Below are positions 45,061 through 53,563 of a DNA stretch of 64,000 nt, in pieces. The stretch spans positions 4,154,001 through 4,218,000 of the forward strand of contig NZ_JBJKFD010000001.1 of assembly GCF_049723905.1 (NCBI RefSeq), in the 5' to 3' direction. Positions within the stretch are counted from its first letter, which is position 1, and every line of letters begins with the position of its first letter. Origin of the DNA: G963665185 sp049723905. Its GTDB lineage: Bacteria; Desulfobacterota; Desulfovibrionia; Desulfovibrionales; Desulfovibrionaceae. The position numbers and the translations under genes are program-made. Below the pieces are notes generated by a model that worked only from the letters and a program-made list of their open reading frames with translations, searched no databases and was not told the DNA's origin.

Positions 45061-46122
45061 TCAGCTCAGGGAAAGTATTTGCGCCAGGCTTCGTGTGTCC
45101 TGGCTGATGGGGGTAATGAAGCGGCCACCCAAAACATTTTCGCCCAGCCAGACCACTTCGGCTTCCTGGGCACTGAAAATATTGGCGAGTTTTCCTGGCA
45201 ATCCTTCCAGGGTGAATTTTTTTCCCGTTTCTATGGGGCGGACGCCTTGGGAACTGAATTGGACAAGCAGCCCGTTGCAGCTGATGTTTTGCAGCTGCGT
45301 GGAGGCCATGAATTTATCGAACTTGGCTGCCATGGATATGCCGGGCAGTTCCAGACGGGGTTCGTTGCGTCTTTCATGGCCTTTTTTGCTTTTGCTCAAG
45401 GCGGCGGTTCTGGGCGGCTTGGGGATAAAGTCGGCACCGGTCAGATATTTGTACATCTTGCGGGCCGGAACAAGCCCCGGATTGATGGTCAGGGCCCGAG
45501 CCAGACAGCGCACGGCCTTGTCTTCCTCGTTTTTGGCCTGGAGAACCCGGGCCATGTTGAACAGCAGGTGGTCGTCCTGGGGATTGAGCTCGTAAGCGCG
45601 CTTGTAGACGTCCAGAGCCATGTCCAGCTTGCCTGCCTTGCGCAGACTTATGGAGTCGCGGACGATTTCCTGGCGGTAGGTTTCCAGCATTTCCCCGGTG
45701 TCTTCGAGGTTATCCAGCAGGTAGCGGACCGTCTTGTATTTGGCAGAAGCCGAGCCCTGGCTTCCATAGGTGCCTGCGGCTACCAATGCCTTGTAAACGG
45801 TCTTTTCATCTTCTTCAAAAAGGTCGGTGCTTATAAAGCCCTGGGTTTTGCTTACTTTGCGGCGCAGCGACTGGAGTACGGGATAGATGTTCCGGCGATA
45901 GTTCAGCGCGTCCACTTTGTAGCTGCTCTGGAACGTGCTCCGCGGAATGGTTTGAAGGATACTGGAGGGCAGGTTGTTTTCCATGAGCGGTTGGGCCACA
46001 TACTGGCCGGTCCCGTCGTCGATGACAAACCAGGCAATTTGTCGCGAAGTTTCCTTGGAGGTGGTTCCAGCTCCGATCCGTTCTGTTTTATCGCTGCGGA
46101 AGACTCCGAGAATTCTTTTCAT
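45061..46122 (-). CDS. TPR-PilZ protein, candidate c-di-GMP receptor
   Basis: A 353-residue soluble protein. A helical middle with tetratricopeptide-like repeats (about 155-220: AGKLDMALDVYKRAYELNPQDD, split at repeat borders) precedes a PilZ domain (about 250-350). PilZ motifs RRNEPR (RxxxR) and NISCNG (N-x-S-x-x-G) are both present, so c-di-GMP binding is expected. The first 140 residues have no recognised domain. It could link c-di-GMP to motility or surface behaviour; no diguanylate cyclase is nearby. Confidence 0.82.
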   Translation of the reverse strand: MKRILGVFRSDKTERIGAGTTSKETSRQIAWFVIDDGTGQYVAQPLMENNLPSSILQTIPRSTFQSSYKVDALNYRRNIYPVLQSLRRKVSKTQGFISTDLFEEDEKTVYKALVAAGTYGSQGSASAKYKTVRYLLDNLEDTGEMLETYRQEIVRDSISLRKAGKLDMALDVYKRAYELNPQDDHLLFNMARVLQAKNEEDKAVRCLARALTINPGLVPARKMYKYLTGADFIPKPPRTAALSKSKKGHERRNEPRLELPGISMAAKFDKFMASTQLQNISCNGLLVQFSSQGVRPIETGKKFTLEGLPGKLANIFSAQEAEVVWLGENVLGGRFITPISQDTRSLAQILSLS

Positions 46123-46314
46123 AAGACCGCTGAACCGTAGGTTTTTCCCAAAAAAAGGGGAGAATTTCTATTCTGAACCATCAATATAAATGGACCATTG
46201 TCAACGTACATTATAATTTATTGTAAATCTAGCCGGCTTGGGGGAGGGGGCCGCGTTCCCAGTTGCCAAAGCCGTCTGTTTGTGCTCCAAAGTGCCTGCC
46301 GCAAAGGAGGCCGC

Positions 46315-47583
46315 ATGCCCGCAAAAAAACGTACCAAGCCACAGCCGCGTCTGCTTATGGCTGGCGAGGATGGACAACTTTACGACCATCCCGAACTTCT
46401 TATGGTCTGCCGCAAGGGCCGGGAACTGGCCCTGCCGCGACCGGACGAGCTTATCCCCCTGCCGGAGGAGAGCGAACTTTTTCTTTTGGAAGGCCGCAAC
46501 GCATTGGGGCTGAACCCGGAAACGGGTGAGCTGGAAGTTATGGACGATGCGGCTGTTGCCGCATTTATCGCCCCGGGGCATACGGTTTGCGGCACCAGCG
46601 CCTACCAGACCGGCGAGGACGCCGAAACCCTGCCCCTGTTCGCGTATTCTGCCGTGGGATATGCCGAAGATACTTTTTGGGTCTGCGCCCAGAAGGTGGA
46701 CCAGGACCGGAGGCAGGTCTTTTCCAACATAGATCCCAAACGCATCCAGAAAGGTGCGACCCAATGGATGAAGCGCTTCCCGGACAACCGTCTGGTACGC
46801 CATCTGGCAGGGTGCGCCCTGACTTACGGCTGCCCGGCGGCCAAGAACATGGCCCTTGGGCGGTTTGAATGTCCCCTGCCCACGGCCAGGGCCTGCAACG
46901 CGGCCTGCGTGGGCTGCATTTCTCTGCAGCCGGACGAGTCGCCGTTTCCCTCCACCCAGGAGCGGATTGCCTTTGCCCCGAAGGCCTCGGAAATTTCCGA
47001 GATAATGCTGGCACACGGCGGCAAGGCGAAAAATCCCATCTATTCGTTCGGCCAGGGCTGCGAGGGTGAACCGCTTACCGAGGCCGAGGTCATTGCCGAA
47101 TCCATTGCCGCATTCCGCGCCCAGGGTGGACTCGGTACGGTCAACATCAATACCAACGCCAGCCTGCCCAAGACCATGAAGCCGCTGGCCGAGGCCGGAC
47201 TGAACTCGATCCGCTGCAGCCTCAACTCGGCCCGGGCCGAATCTTACAACCGGTACTACCGGCCCCGAAGCTACGAATTCGGAGACGTGGTGCAGACCAT
47301 TGAGCAGGCCAAGGAGCACGGGATTTTTGTTTCGCTGAACCTGCTGTTCTTTCCCGGCTTTACGGATACGGAAGCGGAAACCGAGGCCTTGGGCGATCTG
47401 GTCGAGAACTGCCACGTGGACTTCATCCAGCTTCGCAACCTGAACCTGGACCCGGAACTGTACCTGAATCTTATGGAAGACGTGGAAACAGGGCCGGTCA
47501 TGGGACTGACCAACTTTAAAAAGCGGCTGAAACGGCGGGCTCCCTGGCTCAAGTTCGGCTACTTCAATCCCTCTTTGGATTAG
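46315..47583 (+). CDS. Radical SAM protein with a 190-residue N-terminal region
   Basis: A 422-residue protein; AAGGAGG lies six bases before the ATG at 46315. The cluster motif C194-x3-C198-x2-C201 (ACNAACVGCISLQ) is unusually far from the start. Radical SAM barrel motifs follow (IYSFGQGCEGEPL, NINTNASLPKTM, CSLNSARAESYNRYYRP). The N-terminal part has a separate conserved-looking region with three cysteines (HLAGCALTYGCPAAKN near 164-179). No partner peptide or enzyme is adjacent. Substrate unknown; peptide or cofactor modification is a guess. Confidence 0.82.
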   Translation: MPAKKRTKPQPRLLMAGEDGQLYDHPELLMVCRKGRELALPRPDELIPLPEESELFLLEGRNALGLNPETGELEVMDDAAVAAFIAPGHTVCGTSAYQTGEDAETLPLFAYSAVGYAEDTFWVCAQKVDQDRRQVFSNIDPKRIQKGATQWMKRFPDNRLVRHLAGCALTYGCPAAKNMALGRFECPLPTARACNAACVGCISLQPDESPFPSTQERIAFAPKASEISEIMLAHGGKAKNPIYSFGQGCEGEPLTEAEVIAESIAAFRAQGGLGTVNINTNASLPKTMKPLAEAGLNSIRCSLNSARAESYNRYYRPRSYEFGDVVQTIEQAKEHGIFVSLNLLFFPGFTDTEAETEALGDLVENCHVDFIQLRNLNLDPELYLNLMEDVETGPVMGLTNFKKRLKRRAPWLKFGYFNPSLD

Positions 47584-47629
47584 TCGTCGAGGTCCCGAGA
47601 GAAATCACGTCGTTTCTTACGAAATAAGA

Positions 47630-47662
47630 AAGGGCACTCCGAATGGAGTGCCCTTGTTTTTT
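47630..47662 (+). terminator. Intrinsic terminator of the radical SAM gene
   Basis: AAGGGCACTCC and GGAGTGCCCTT form a perfect 11-bp stem around GAAT, followed by GTTTTTT. Confidence 0.93.
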
Positions 47663-47682
47663 ATGAAATTCAATCCGACAGA

Positions 47683-47755
47683 CTGCTTAGAAAGGTGAGC
47701 CACAAAAAGGTTTGAAACCTTCGAAGCAACCCCGTTATCGTGCCTTTATCAGCAA
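47683..47755. repeat. Shortened palindromic repeat, copy R11
   Basis: Read on the minus strand it has GCTGATAAAGGCACGATAAC then GGGGTTGC, matching the left shell of the family, a short hairpin GAAGGTTTCAAACCTTTTT, and a closing arm CACCTTTCTAAGCAG. The usual CGCGTAT inner stem and the right shell are missing. It lies just beyond the purM stop codon. Confidence 0.65.
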
Positions 47756-47767
47756 CCTCTGAACGGT

Positions 47768-48826
47768 TCAGCAGGATTCGGCAAAATTAACCACAACCTG
47801 CTCTTCACCTTCGTTGAGGTGCTGAATATCGCCGATTTCCCAGGCCTGGTGCCCCATGGCCTCCAAACGCTGCATCACGTCCTGTGCGGTCTTTTCCGAG
47901 ACGATGACAACGTAACCGATGCCGCAGTTGAAGATCTGCAGCATTTCCGGCCAGCCCATGTTGCCCTGCTTTTTCAACCACTCGAATACCGCAGTTTTGG
48001 GCCAGGAATTGAAGTTGATGTGCGCGGCAACGTTTTTGGGCAGAATGCGCGGAATGTTGTCGTAGAATCCGCCGCCGGTTACGTGGACCATGCCCTTTAT
48101 TTCAAAGTCACGAAGCACGTTGGTGATGGCCTTGGAGTAGATGATCGTGGGGGCAAGCAATGCGTCGGCCACGGTTTTGTCCGATCCAGGAAGCGTATCG
48201 TCGGGCTGCAGACCGGATTCGTCCAGCAGCTTGCGGATAAGCGAATATCCGTTGGAGTGCGGACCGCTGGAAGCAATGCCGATGACCTTGTCGCCCATGG
48301 CGGTGGCTGAGCCGTCCACAATGGCGTTGTTATCCACTATGCCCACGCAGAAGCCGGAAAGGTCGTATTCGCCGTCGGGGTAGAACCCGGGCATTTCAGC
48401 TGTTTCCCCGCCCAGCAGGGCGCATTGGCTCTGACGGCAGCCTTCGGCCACCCCGGCCACGACTGCTTTGGCGACATCTCCGTCCAGCTTGCCGGTTGCG
48501 AAGTAGTCCAGGAAAAACAGAGGCTTCGCACCTTGGACCAGAACGTCGTTGACGCTCATGGCAACCAAGTCGATACCGACCGTATCGTGGCGGTTCAAGG
48601 CAAAGGCAAGCTTCAGCTTGGTGCCGACACCGTCCGCACCGGCTACCAGCACAGGCTCTTCAATGCCTTGCAGATCCATCTTAAAGAGACCGCCAAAACC
48701 GCCGATATCGGTTACGACACCTTTGGTGTAGGTCGATTTGACAATGTCACGTATGTTCTTGACAAACGCATTGCCTGCTTCAATATCTACACCAGCTTTC
48801 TTATACGCCGAGGCGCGATCGGACAT
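47768..48826 (-). CDS. purM: Phosphoribosylformylglycinamidine cyclo-ligase
   Basis: A 352-residue AIR synthetase. It has the YKKAGVDIEAGNAFV start, GGFGGLFKMD, the ATP-binding ADGVGTKLKLAF, LGGETAEMPGFY, and GGGFYDNIPRILP. It makes aminoimidazole ribotide in purine synthesis. It stands without other pur genes. Its leader (48827-49065, shared with the divergent small gene) contains a GGACCGG...CCGGTCC hairpin near 48887-48907; I do not recognise a known riboswitch. Confidence 0.95.
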   Translation of the reverse strand: MSDRASAYKKAGVDIEAGNAFVKNIRDIVKSTYTKGVVTDIGGFGGLFKMDLQGIEEPVLVAGADGVGTKLKLAFALNRHDTVGIDLVAMSVNDVLVQGAKPLFFLDYFATGKLDGDVAKAVVAGVAEGCRQSQCALLGGETAEMPGFYPDGEYDLSGFCVGIVDNNAIVDGSATAMGDKVIGIASSGPHSNGYSLIRKLLDESGLQPDDTLPGSDKTVADALLAPTIIYSKAITNVLRDFEIKGMVHVTGGGFYDNIPRILPKNVAAHINFNSWPKTAVFEWLKKQGNMGWPEMLQIFNCGIGYVVIVSEKTAQDVMQRLEAMGHQAWEIGDIQHLNEGEEQVVVNFAESC

Positions 48827-49065
48827 TACCCCATTCTCCCGTAATTAACGTTGCTTCTCATCCGTGTCGCATCCGGAGTTTGTCGGACCGGGACAAACCG
48901 GTCCCAAATATTCTAAAGTGGCCGTAGCCACCGCCGCCGGGAGCGGCAAGAACGAAAAAACATGTGTGCGGGCGATAACGCGAAAGTACGACACAATTGT
49001 TTCGCAACCCGCCTGCACCTAGAAGTATATATTTGGTCCCTTCCTCGAACTCAAGGAGAATTCTC

Positions 49066-49422
49066 ATGGAACAGGCCAAAATAGTTTTCAATTCCCCTTC
49101 CAAACAGCACTGCGCTCTGTTCCGTACAGGCTTTGCACTGGCCGCGCTGCTGGTGGCTGTTTCGGTTCTTTGGGGCTGGCTTTGGATGGCAAATCCGGCG
49201 CAGGCCGCGTACAAGCCCAACAAAGACACGGCCAAAGACAGACAGGACCAGACCATTTCCGTGGGAAGCGGCAGAATCGAAATTCAGAATCCCTCGGGAA
49301 AGGGTGCGAAACGTCAGGACAATGTGATTCGCGTTAAACCGAAAGAAAAAAATTGTACCGATCCCGGCTTCAACGGCACCATCGAAGTGAAGCCTATCAT
49401 CCCATGGCCGAAACCGAACTGA
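49066..49422 (+). CDS. Small membrane-anchored or exported protein
   Basis: A 118-residue protein with AAGGAG seven bases before the ATG at 49066. A hydrophobic segment (LAALLVAVSVLWGWLWMA, about 26-43) followed by NPAQAAY could be a membrane anchor or a signal peptide cleaved after AQA. The mature part is basic and polar, with GSGRIEIQNPSGKG and one cysteine. It sits 13 bases before amrS, so the two are probably cotranscribed. I do not recognise it. Confidence 0.6.
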   Translation: MEQAKIVFNSPSKQHCALFRTGFALAALLVAVSVLWGWLWMANPAQAAYKPNKDTAKDRQDQTISVGSGRIEIQNPSGKGAKRQDNVIRVKPKEKNCTDPGFNGTIEVKPIIPWPKPN

Positions 49423-49435
49423 TCCGGAGCCACCA

Positions 49436-50446
49436 ATGCGTCAGGCGCTTTTATGGAACAAACTGGATAATGGCAAGGTGCAATGCCGTCTGTGTGCCCA
49501 CGCATGCATCATCGGCCCCGGTCAGGCGGGGCAGTGCGGAGTGCGCGAAAACCACGACGGCACTCTTGTTTCCATGGTCTACGGCAAGTTGGCTGCAGCC
49601 AACCTGGACCCCATAGAAAAGAAACCCCTGTATCATTTTCTGCCCCAAAGCACCGCCTTTTCCATAGGCACCGTGGGATGCAACATGGGCTGCAGGTTTT
49701 GCCAGAACTACACCATGTCGCAGCGTCCCCGGCAGGGGCAACCCGTCACCGGGCAGGAAGTCGAACCAAAGGATATCGTCGGTGCGGCGCTCGATGCCGG
49801 CGCCGCCAGCATTGCCTATACCTATTCCGAGCCAACCGTGTTTTTCGAAATGGTCCGCGATACGGCCATGCTTGCTGTTAAAAAAAATCTCAAGAACGTT
49901 CTTGTTTCCAACGGATTTATGAGCACGGAGTGTCTGGACGAGCTGGCACCCTATATCCACGCCGCCAATATCGACCTCAAGGCCTTTCGGAACGACTTCT
50001 ACAAAGTGCAGTGCTCCGCGCGCCTCGACCCGGTGCTGCGCAACCTCAAGCATATCAAATCACTGGGCTGGTGGCTCGAAGTCACAACCCTGGTCATCCC
50101 CGGCCTCAATGATTCCACCGAGGAGCTTACCGAGCTGGCGTCCTTTATTGCCACGGAGCTTTCGTCGGATACGCCCTGGCATGTTTCCCGTTTTCATCCC
50201 ACCTTTTACATGGTGGATCGTGACCCCACTCCCGTGCAGACCCTGGAAAAGGCCGAGCGCATCGGAAAAGAGGCCGGGCTGCGCCATATCTACGTGGGCA
50301 ATGTCCACGGCCATGCCTCCAACTCCACTTTTTGTCCTTCCTGCGGAAATGTGTGCATTGAACGCAGCGGTTTCAGGGTATTGAGCAATACGCTGGAGGA
50401 CAGTAAGTGTGTGGAGTGTGGGGAGGTTATTCCAGGCGAGTGGTAA
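49436..50446 (+). CDS. amrS: AmmeMemoRadiSam-type radical SAM enzyme
   Basis: A 336-residue protein of the AmrS/PflA-like group. An N-terminal cysteine knuckle (C17, C20, C24, C34) precedes the radical SAM motif C82-x3-C86-x2-C89 (GCNMGCRFCQN), and a C-terminal cysteine pair set (CPSCG, CVECG) suggests a further metal site. The reaction is unknown in the family; partners AmmeMemo and AMMECR1 are usually linked, but are not visible here. The final codons and stop lie within the left arm of repeat R7. Confidence 0.85.
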   Translation: MRQALLWNKLDNGKVQCRLCAHACIIGPGQAGQCGVRENHDGTLVSMVYGKLAAANLDPIEKKPLYHFLPQSTAFSIGTVGCNMGCRFCQNYTMSQRPRQGQPVTGQEVEPKDIVGAALDAGAASIAYTYSEPTVFFEMVRDTAMLAVKKNLKNVLVSNGFMSTECLDELAPYIHAANIDLKAFRNDFYKVQCSARLDPVLRNLKHIKSLGWWLEVTTLVIPGLNDSTEELTELASFIATELSSDTPWHVSRFHPTFYMVDRDPTPVQTLEKAERIGKEAGLRHIYVGNVHGHASNSTFCPSCGNVCIERSGFRVLSNTLEDSKCVECGEVIPGEW

Positions 50447-50559
50447 TGGCCTGATAGCTTCGTTGCTGCAAAAAAAATCAAATCCTCGCGTATGGAAGAA
50501 TACGCGTCGTCATGATTTTTTTCTTGCGCCTTGCTCTCAAACCATTACCACTCGCCTGG
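50432..50559. repeat. Long palindromic repeat, copy R7
   Basis: Outer arms CCAGGCGAGTGGTAATGG and CCATTACCACTCGCCTGG are a perfect 18-bp inverted repeat; the left arm is the 3' end of amrS including its TAA. The inner hairpin has CGCGTAT / ATACGCG with AAAAATCA / TGATTTTT, and a T-run, so it probably terminates amrS. Confidence 0.88.
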
Positions 50560-50567
50560 GATTATGT

Positions 50568-50679
50568 CAGTAATGGCTCGATAGCTTCGTTGCATCAAAC
50601 AATCCGCCCCCTCGCGTATAAAAGAATACGCGTCGTCATGAATTTTTTTTGCGCCTTGTTCTCAAACCATTGGCGACTG
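50568..50679. repeat. Long palindromic repeat, copy R8
   Basis: Adjacent family member with shell motifs CGATAGCTTCGTTGCATC and GCGCCTTGTTCTCAAACC and inner stem CGCGTAT / ATACGCG (loop AAAAGA). Its outer arms (CAGTAATGG / CCATTGGCGACTG) are less perfect than in R7. Confidence 0.75.
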
Positions 50680-50790
50680 ATTGAAGGGATATGGCTGTTG
50701 TTAGGAAAAGCTTTTGAAGAAAGAGTGAAGTGCCCTATAGATGACGGACACGAACCGAGAGGTTACTGTTCGCTCCAACAGGAGAGCATA

Positions 50791-51075
50791 GTGGCACGTA
50801 TGAGATATTCAAAAGATTTCAAGTTGTCAGCGGCAAAGCTTGTTGTCGAACAAGGGTATTCCTTTTCTGAGGTTGCACAGCAGCTTGGCTGTAGCGGCTG
50901 GTCAGTTCGTGATTGGGTTAGAAAGTATCGTGCAAGTGGCGAACTTTCTCCCAGAGAGGAAAGCACGTCAGCTGCCAGCGATTATGCCAAGCTGAGGGAC
51001 GAGAATGCCCGCCTGCGCATGGAGAATGAAATTCTAAAAAAGGCAGCGGCGTACTTTGCAAAAGAGTCCCTGTAA
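50791..51075 (+). CDS. IS3-family transposase OrfA
   Basis: A 94-residue helix-turn-helix protein. GTG at 50791 has AGGAG seven bases upstream; the next in-frame ATG is at 50800. The segment MRYSKDFKLSAAKLVVEQGY followed by SFSEVAQQLGCSGWSVRDWV is the HTH_Tnp_1 type, and the C-terminal part (YAKLRDENARLRMENEILKK) is a leucine-zipper-like coil. It binds the IS ends. Its reading frame contains the slippery site that yields the OrfAB fusion. Confidence 0.9.
   Translation: MARMRYSKDFKLSAAKLVVEQGYSFSEVAQQLGCSGWSVRDWVRKYRASGELSPREESTSAASDYAKLRDENARLRMENEILKKAAAYFAKESL
51036..51042 (+). promoter_or_regulatory. Programmed -1 frameshift site (A_AAA_AAG)
   Basis: In the OrfA frame (CTA AAA AAG) this is the canonical -1 slippery heptamer of IS3 elements. 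After slipping, the -1 frame is open from here to the OrfB stop at 51953, giving a predicted fusion of about 387 residues. A downstream stimulatory structure was not identified. Confidence 0.85.
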
Positions 51076-51953
51076 AGTACGCGTGGATCGCAAAGCAAAG
51101 GGGACATTACCCGACGAAGGTTCTTTGCAAAGTTCTGTCCGTCAGCAGAAGCGGCTATTATGCGTGGGCAAGGCGAAAGCCCGGTAGACTGGCGTTGAAG
51201 CGGCAGCTGGTCCTTGCCGCAGCACAGAAGTCGTATCACGCCAGTAGGGGAATTTACGGCTATCGCAAGGTGCATATGGACGTCGTGGAGCAGGTTGGGT
51301 TTTGGTGTTGCCCGGAGACAGTGCGGCGGGTGCTGGCGGCTGCTGGACTGCAGTCCAAGTTGAAGCGAAAACATCGTTATCCCTGTCAAACTGGACCGAA
51401 TCCGCCTGTGGCTGAAAACCATCTTTCACGACAGTTTTTAGCCTCGGCACCGAATCAGAAATGGGCGTCGGACATTACGTATATTCCGACACGAGAAGGC
51501 TGGCTGTATCTTGCTGTTACTCTGGACATGTTCTCCAGACGCGTGGTGGGTTGGGCAATGTCGGAACGCGTGGACTCACATCTCGCCTGCAAGGCTCTGA
51601 CAATGGCCGTTAAATCCAGATCCCCCAAAGCGGGATTGCTCCATCACAGCGACCAAGGCTGTCAATACACCAGCGAACTGTATAGAAAAGCCCTGAGTCA
51701 AAATGGAATGGTTTGTAGCATGAGCCGCAGGGGAAACTGCTGGGACAATGCCGTTGCAGAAACGTTTTTCAGCAAGCTGAAAAGGGAATGGGTAAATTGG
51801 AGCAGGTACCAGACCCGCTCCGAAGCCAAACTGGATATCTTCATGTTCCTGGAAGGATTTTATAACAGGAAACGGCGGCATGCCGGAATCGGTTATAAAA
51901 GCCCGGTGGAATATGAAAACATCCACCAGGCTAAAAGTAACGTAGCGGACTAA
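51042..51953 (+). CDS. IS3-family transposase OrfB region (produced as OrfAB)
   Basis: The -1 frame encodes about 303 residues after the frameshift site; an internal ATG at 51195 would miss the N-terminus (VKYAWIAKQRGHYPTKVLCK). The rve integrase core has all three acidic residues: WASDITYI, HHSDQGCQY and DNAVAETFFSKLKRE. The YNRKRRHAGIGYKSPVEYE tail is typical of OrfB. As no independent ribosome site is obvious, it is expected mainly as the OrfAB fusion, which is the active transposase. Confidence 0.9.
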   Translation, partial: GSGVLCKRVPVKYAWIAKQRGHYPTKVLCKVLSVSRSGYYAWARRKPGRLALKRQLVLAAAQKSYHASRGIYGYRKVHMDVVEQVGFWCCPETVRRVLAAAGLQSKLKRKHRYPCQTGPNPPVAENHLSRQFLASAPNQKWASDITYIPTREGWLYLAVTLDMFSRRVVGWAMSERVDSHLACKALTMAVKSRSPKAGLLHHSDQGCQYTSELYRKALSQNGMVCSMSRRGNCWDNAVAETFFSKLKREWVNWSRYQTRSEAKLDIFMFLEGFYNRKRRHAGIGYKSPVEYENIHQAKSNVAD

Positions 51954-52080
51954 CCTCTCAGAGAATGTCCATTTTTTATATGGCACTTCAGAGGGGCAGG
52001 GGGGAAGAGTCTTTCAGTTGTCCATAATAAACTGAAGGGACCTGACTGAAATAATAAAAGTTTTTGGAAAAGGAGGGGGT

Positions 52081-52127
52081 ATGGGGGAGGAAATAACCTT
52101 TTTTCAAAAAGGTTTTTCCTCCCCCAT
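52081..52127. terminator. Large bidirectional terminator of gadB
   Basis: ATGGGGGAGGAAA ... ACCTTTTTTCAAAAAGGT ... TTTCCTCCCCCAT folds into a nearly perfect hairpin. It lies 27 bases beyond the gadB stop and would stop transcription from either side, including from the insertion sequence. Confidence 0.88.
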
Positions 52128-52153
52128 CTTTCTTCGTTTATTCGGCTACCAAC

Positions 52154-53563
52154 CTAGCAGGGCTTGTTCACCTTGCCGGTGGTTTCGGGTTGTGTTGCCT
52201 GGTGTCCGGGCTGGTTGGCGAAGTGGTCCAGTGCGCGTTGCATGTCCTGCATAAGCAGGTCGGCCATATCGCGTGAGAATCCTTCCTTTACCACGATGCG
52301 CAGCACGGCCACGTCTTCGCAATCTTCGGGAAAGGTGTAGGCGGGCACGAGCCAGCCTCGGTGGCGCAGCATTTCCGATATATCGAAGACCGAGAAGTTG
52401 GATTCCTTACCGGGCTTGATGCGGAAGGCGAGCACGGGGATGTCGTTGCCGCGCGAGAGGCATTCGAACGGGCCGTTGGCTTCGAGCTGGTCGGCCAGAT
52501 ACAGGGCGATGTCCTGGCAGTTTTTTTGGATCTTGTAGTAGCCTTTCCGGCCCAGGCGCAGGAAGTTGTAGTACTGGGCCAGAATCTGGTTGCCGGGGCG
52601 GGAGAAGTTGATGGCAAAGGTGGGCATGTCTCCGCCCAGATAGTTGACCTTGAAGATGAGGTCTTCGGGCAGTTCTTCCCAGTCGCGCCAGATTATCCAG
52701 CCCACGCCGGGGTAGACCAGACCGTACTTGTGGCCGGAAACATTGATGGATTTGACCCACTTGAGGCGGAAATCCCATTCCAGATCGGGCTGCAGAAAGG
52801 GGGCGATAAAGCCGCCGCTGGCCGCGTCCACGTGCAGGGGCACGTCGTGGCCTGTACGTGCGTTGTAGGCTTCCAGAGCGTCATTCATTTCCTTGATGGG
52901 CTCGTACTGGCCGGTGAAGGTGGTGCCGAGGATGCCGACCACGCCGATGGTGTTTTCATCGCAATGGGCAATGGCCTCGTCGGGTTCCAGAAACCACTTG
53001 CCCGGCTTCATGGGCACGAGGCGCGGTTCCACATCCCAATAGCGGCAGAATTTTTCCCAGCACACCTGCACGTTGATGCCCATGACCATGTTGGGCTTGT
53101 CTGTGGGTTTGCCCTTGGCCTGCATGCGTTCGCGCCATTTCCATTTAAGGGCCATGCCGCCCAGCATGCAGGCTTCGCTGGAGCCGGTGGTGGAGCAGCC
53201 GCAGGCTTCGCCGGTCTGGGGGGAGTGGTAGAGATCGGCAAGCATGTTCACGCAACGCATCTCGATTTCAGCAGTCTGCGGATATTCATCCTTGTCGATC
53301 ATGTTTTTATCAAAGGTTTCGGTCATGAGCTGGCGGGCTTCGGGTTCCATCCAGGTCGTGACAAATGTTGCCAGGTTCAGGCGCGAGTTGCCGTCCAGCA
53401 TGACTTCGTCGTGGACGATGTTGTACGCCTGCCTGGGGCTTATTTCATTTGCTGGCATTTTGTAGCGGGGGATGGGAGAGTCCATTTCCCGGGAACCGTA
53501 TGTGGGGTCGAGGGTTTGTTCCTGCTCCGGAAGTTCATCGTGCTTTTTTACTTTATGCAGCAT
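52154..53563 (-). CDS. gadB: Glutamate decarboxylase
   Basis: A 469-residue PLP-dependent decarboxylase of group II. It has CGCSTTGSSEACMLGGMALK, VPLHVDAASGGFIAPF, the PLP lysine in SGHKYGLVYPGVGW, and FSRPGNQILAQYY. It converts glutamate to GABA while consuming a proton, usually for acid resistance. The C-terminal helix region that closes the site in E. coli GadB is replaced by a short polar tail. No GadC antiporter is adjacent, so the physiological coupling here is unclear. GGAGG precedes the ATG by eight bases. Confidence 0.93.
   Translation of the reverse strand: MLHKVKKHDELPEQEQTLDPTYGSREMDSPIPRYKMPANEISPRQAYNIVHDEVMLDGNSRLNLATFVTTWMEPEARQLMTETFDKNMIDKDEYPQTAEIEMRCVNMLADLYHSPQTGEACGCSTTGSSEACMLGGMALKWKWRERMQAKGKPTDKPNMVMGINVQVCWEKFCRYWDVEPRLVPMKPGKWFLEPDEAIAHCDENTIGVVGILGTTFTGQYEPIKEMNDALEAYNARTGHDVPLHVDAASGGFIAPFLQPDLEWDFRLKWVKSINVSGHKYGLVYPGVGWIIWRDWEELPEDLIFKVNYLGGDMPTFAINFSRPGNQILAQYYNFLRLGRKGYYKIQKNCQDIALYLADQLEANGPFECLSRGNDIPVLAFRIKPGKESNFSVFDISEMLRHRGWLVPAYTFPEDCEDVAVLRIVVKEGFSRDMADLLMQDMQRALDHFANQPGHQATQPETTGKVNKPC

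Larger units (their letters stand above)
50726..51990 (+). mobile_element. Complete IS3-family insertion sequence
   Basis: A 1,265-bp element with long related ends: the left end reads TGAAGTGCCCTATAGATGAC and the right end, reversed, TGAAGTGCCATATAAAAAAT; further inside GGACA and GAGAGGTTA also match. A 3-bp direct repeat GAG flanks it on both sides (50723-50725 and 51991-51993), the expected target duplication. It carries two overlapping ORFs with a canonical frameshift site and an intact DDE triad, so it may be active. It lies between amrS repeats and the gadB terminator without breaking a recognisable gene. Confidence 0.93.

Noticed and set aside
50432..50679. Adjacent palindromic repeats considered as a CRISPR array or phage attachment site
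   Set aside because: Units are about 110-130 bases, self-complementary and dispersed over the window; there are no uniform spacers, cas genes or integrase.
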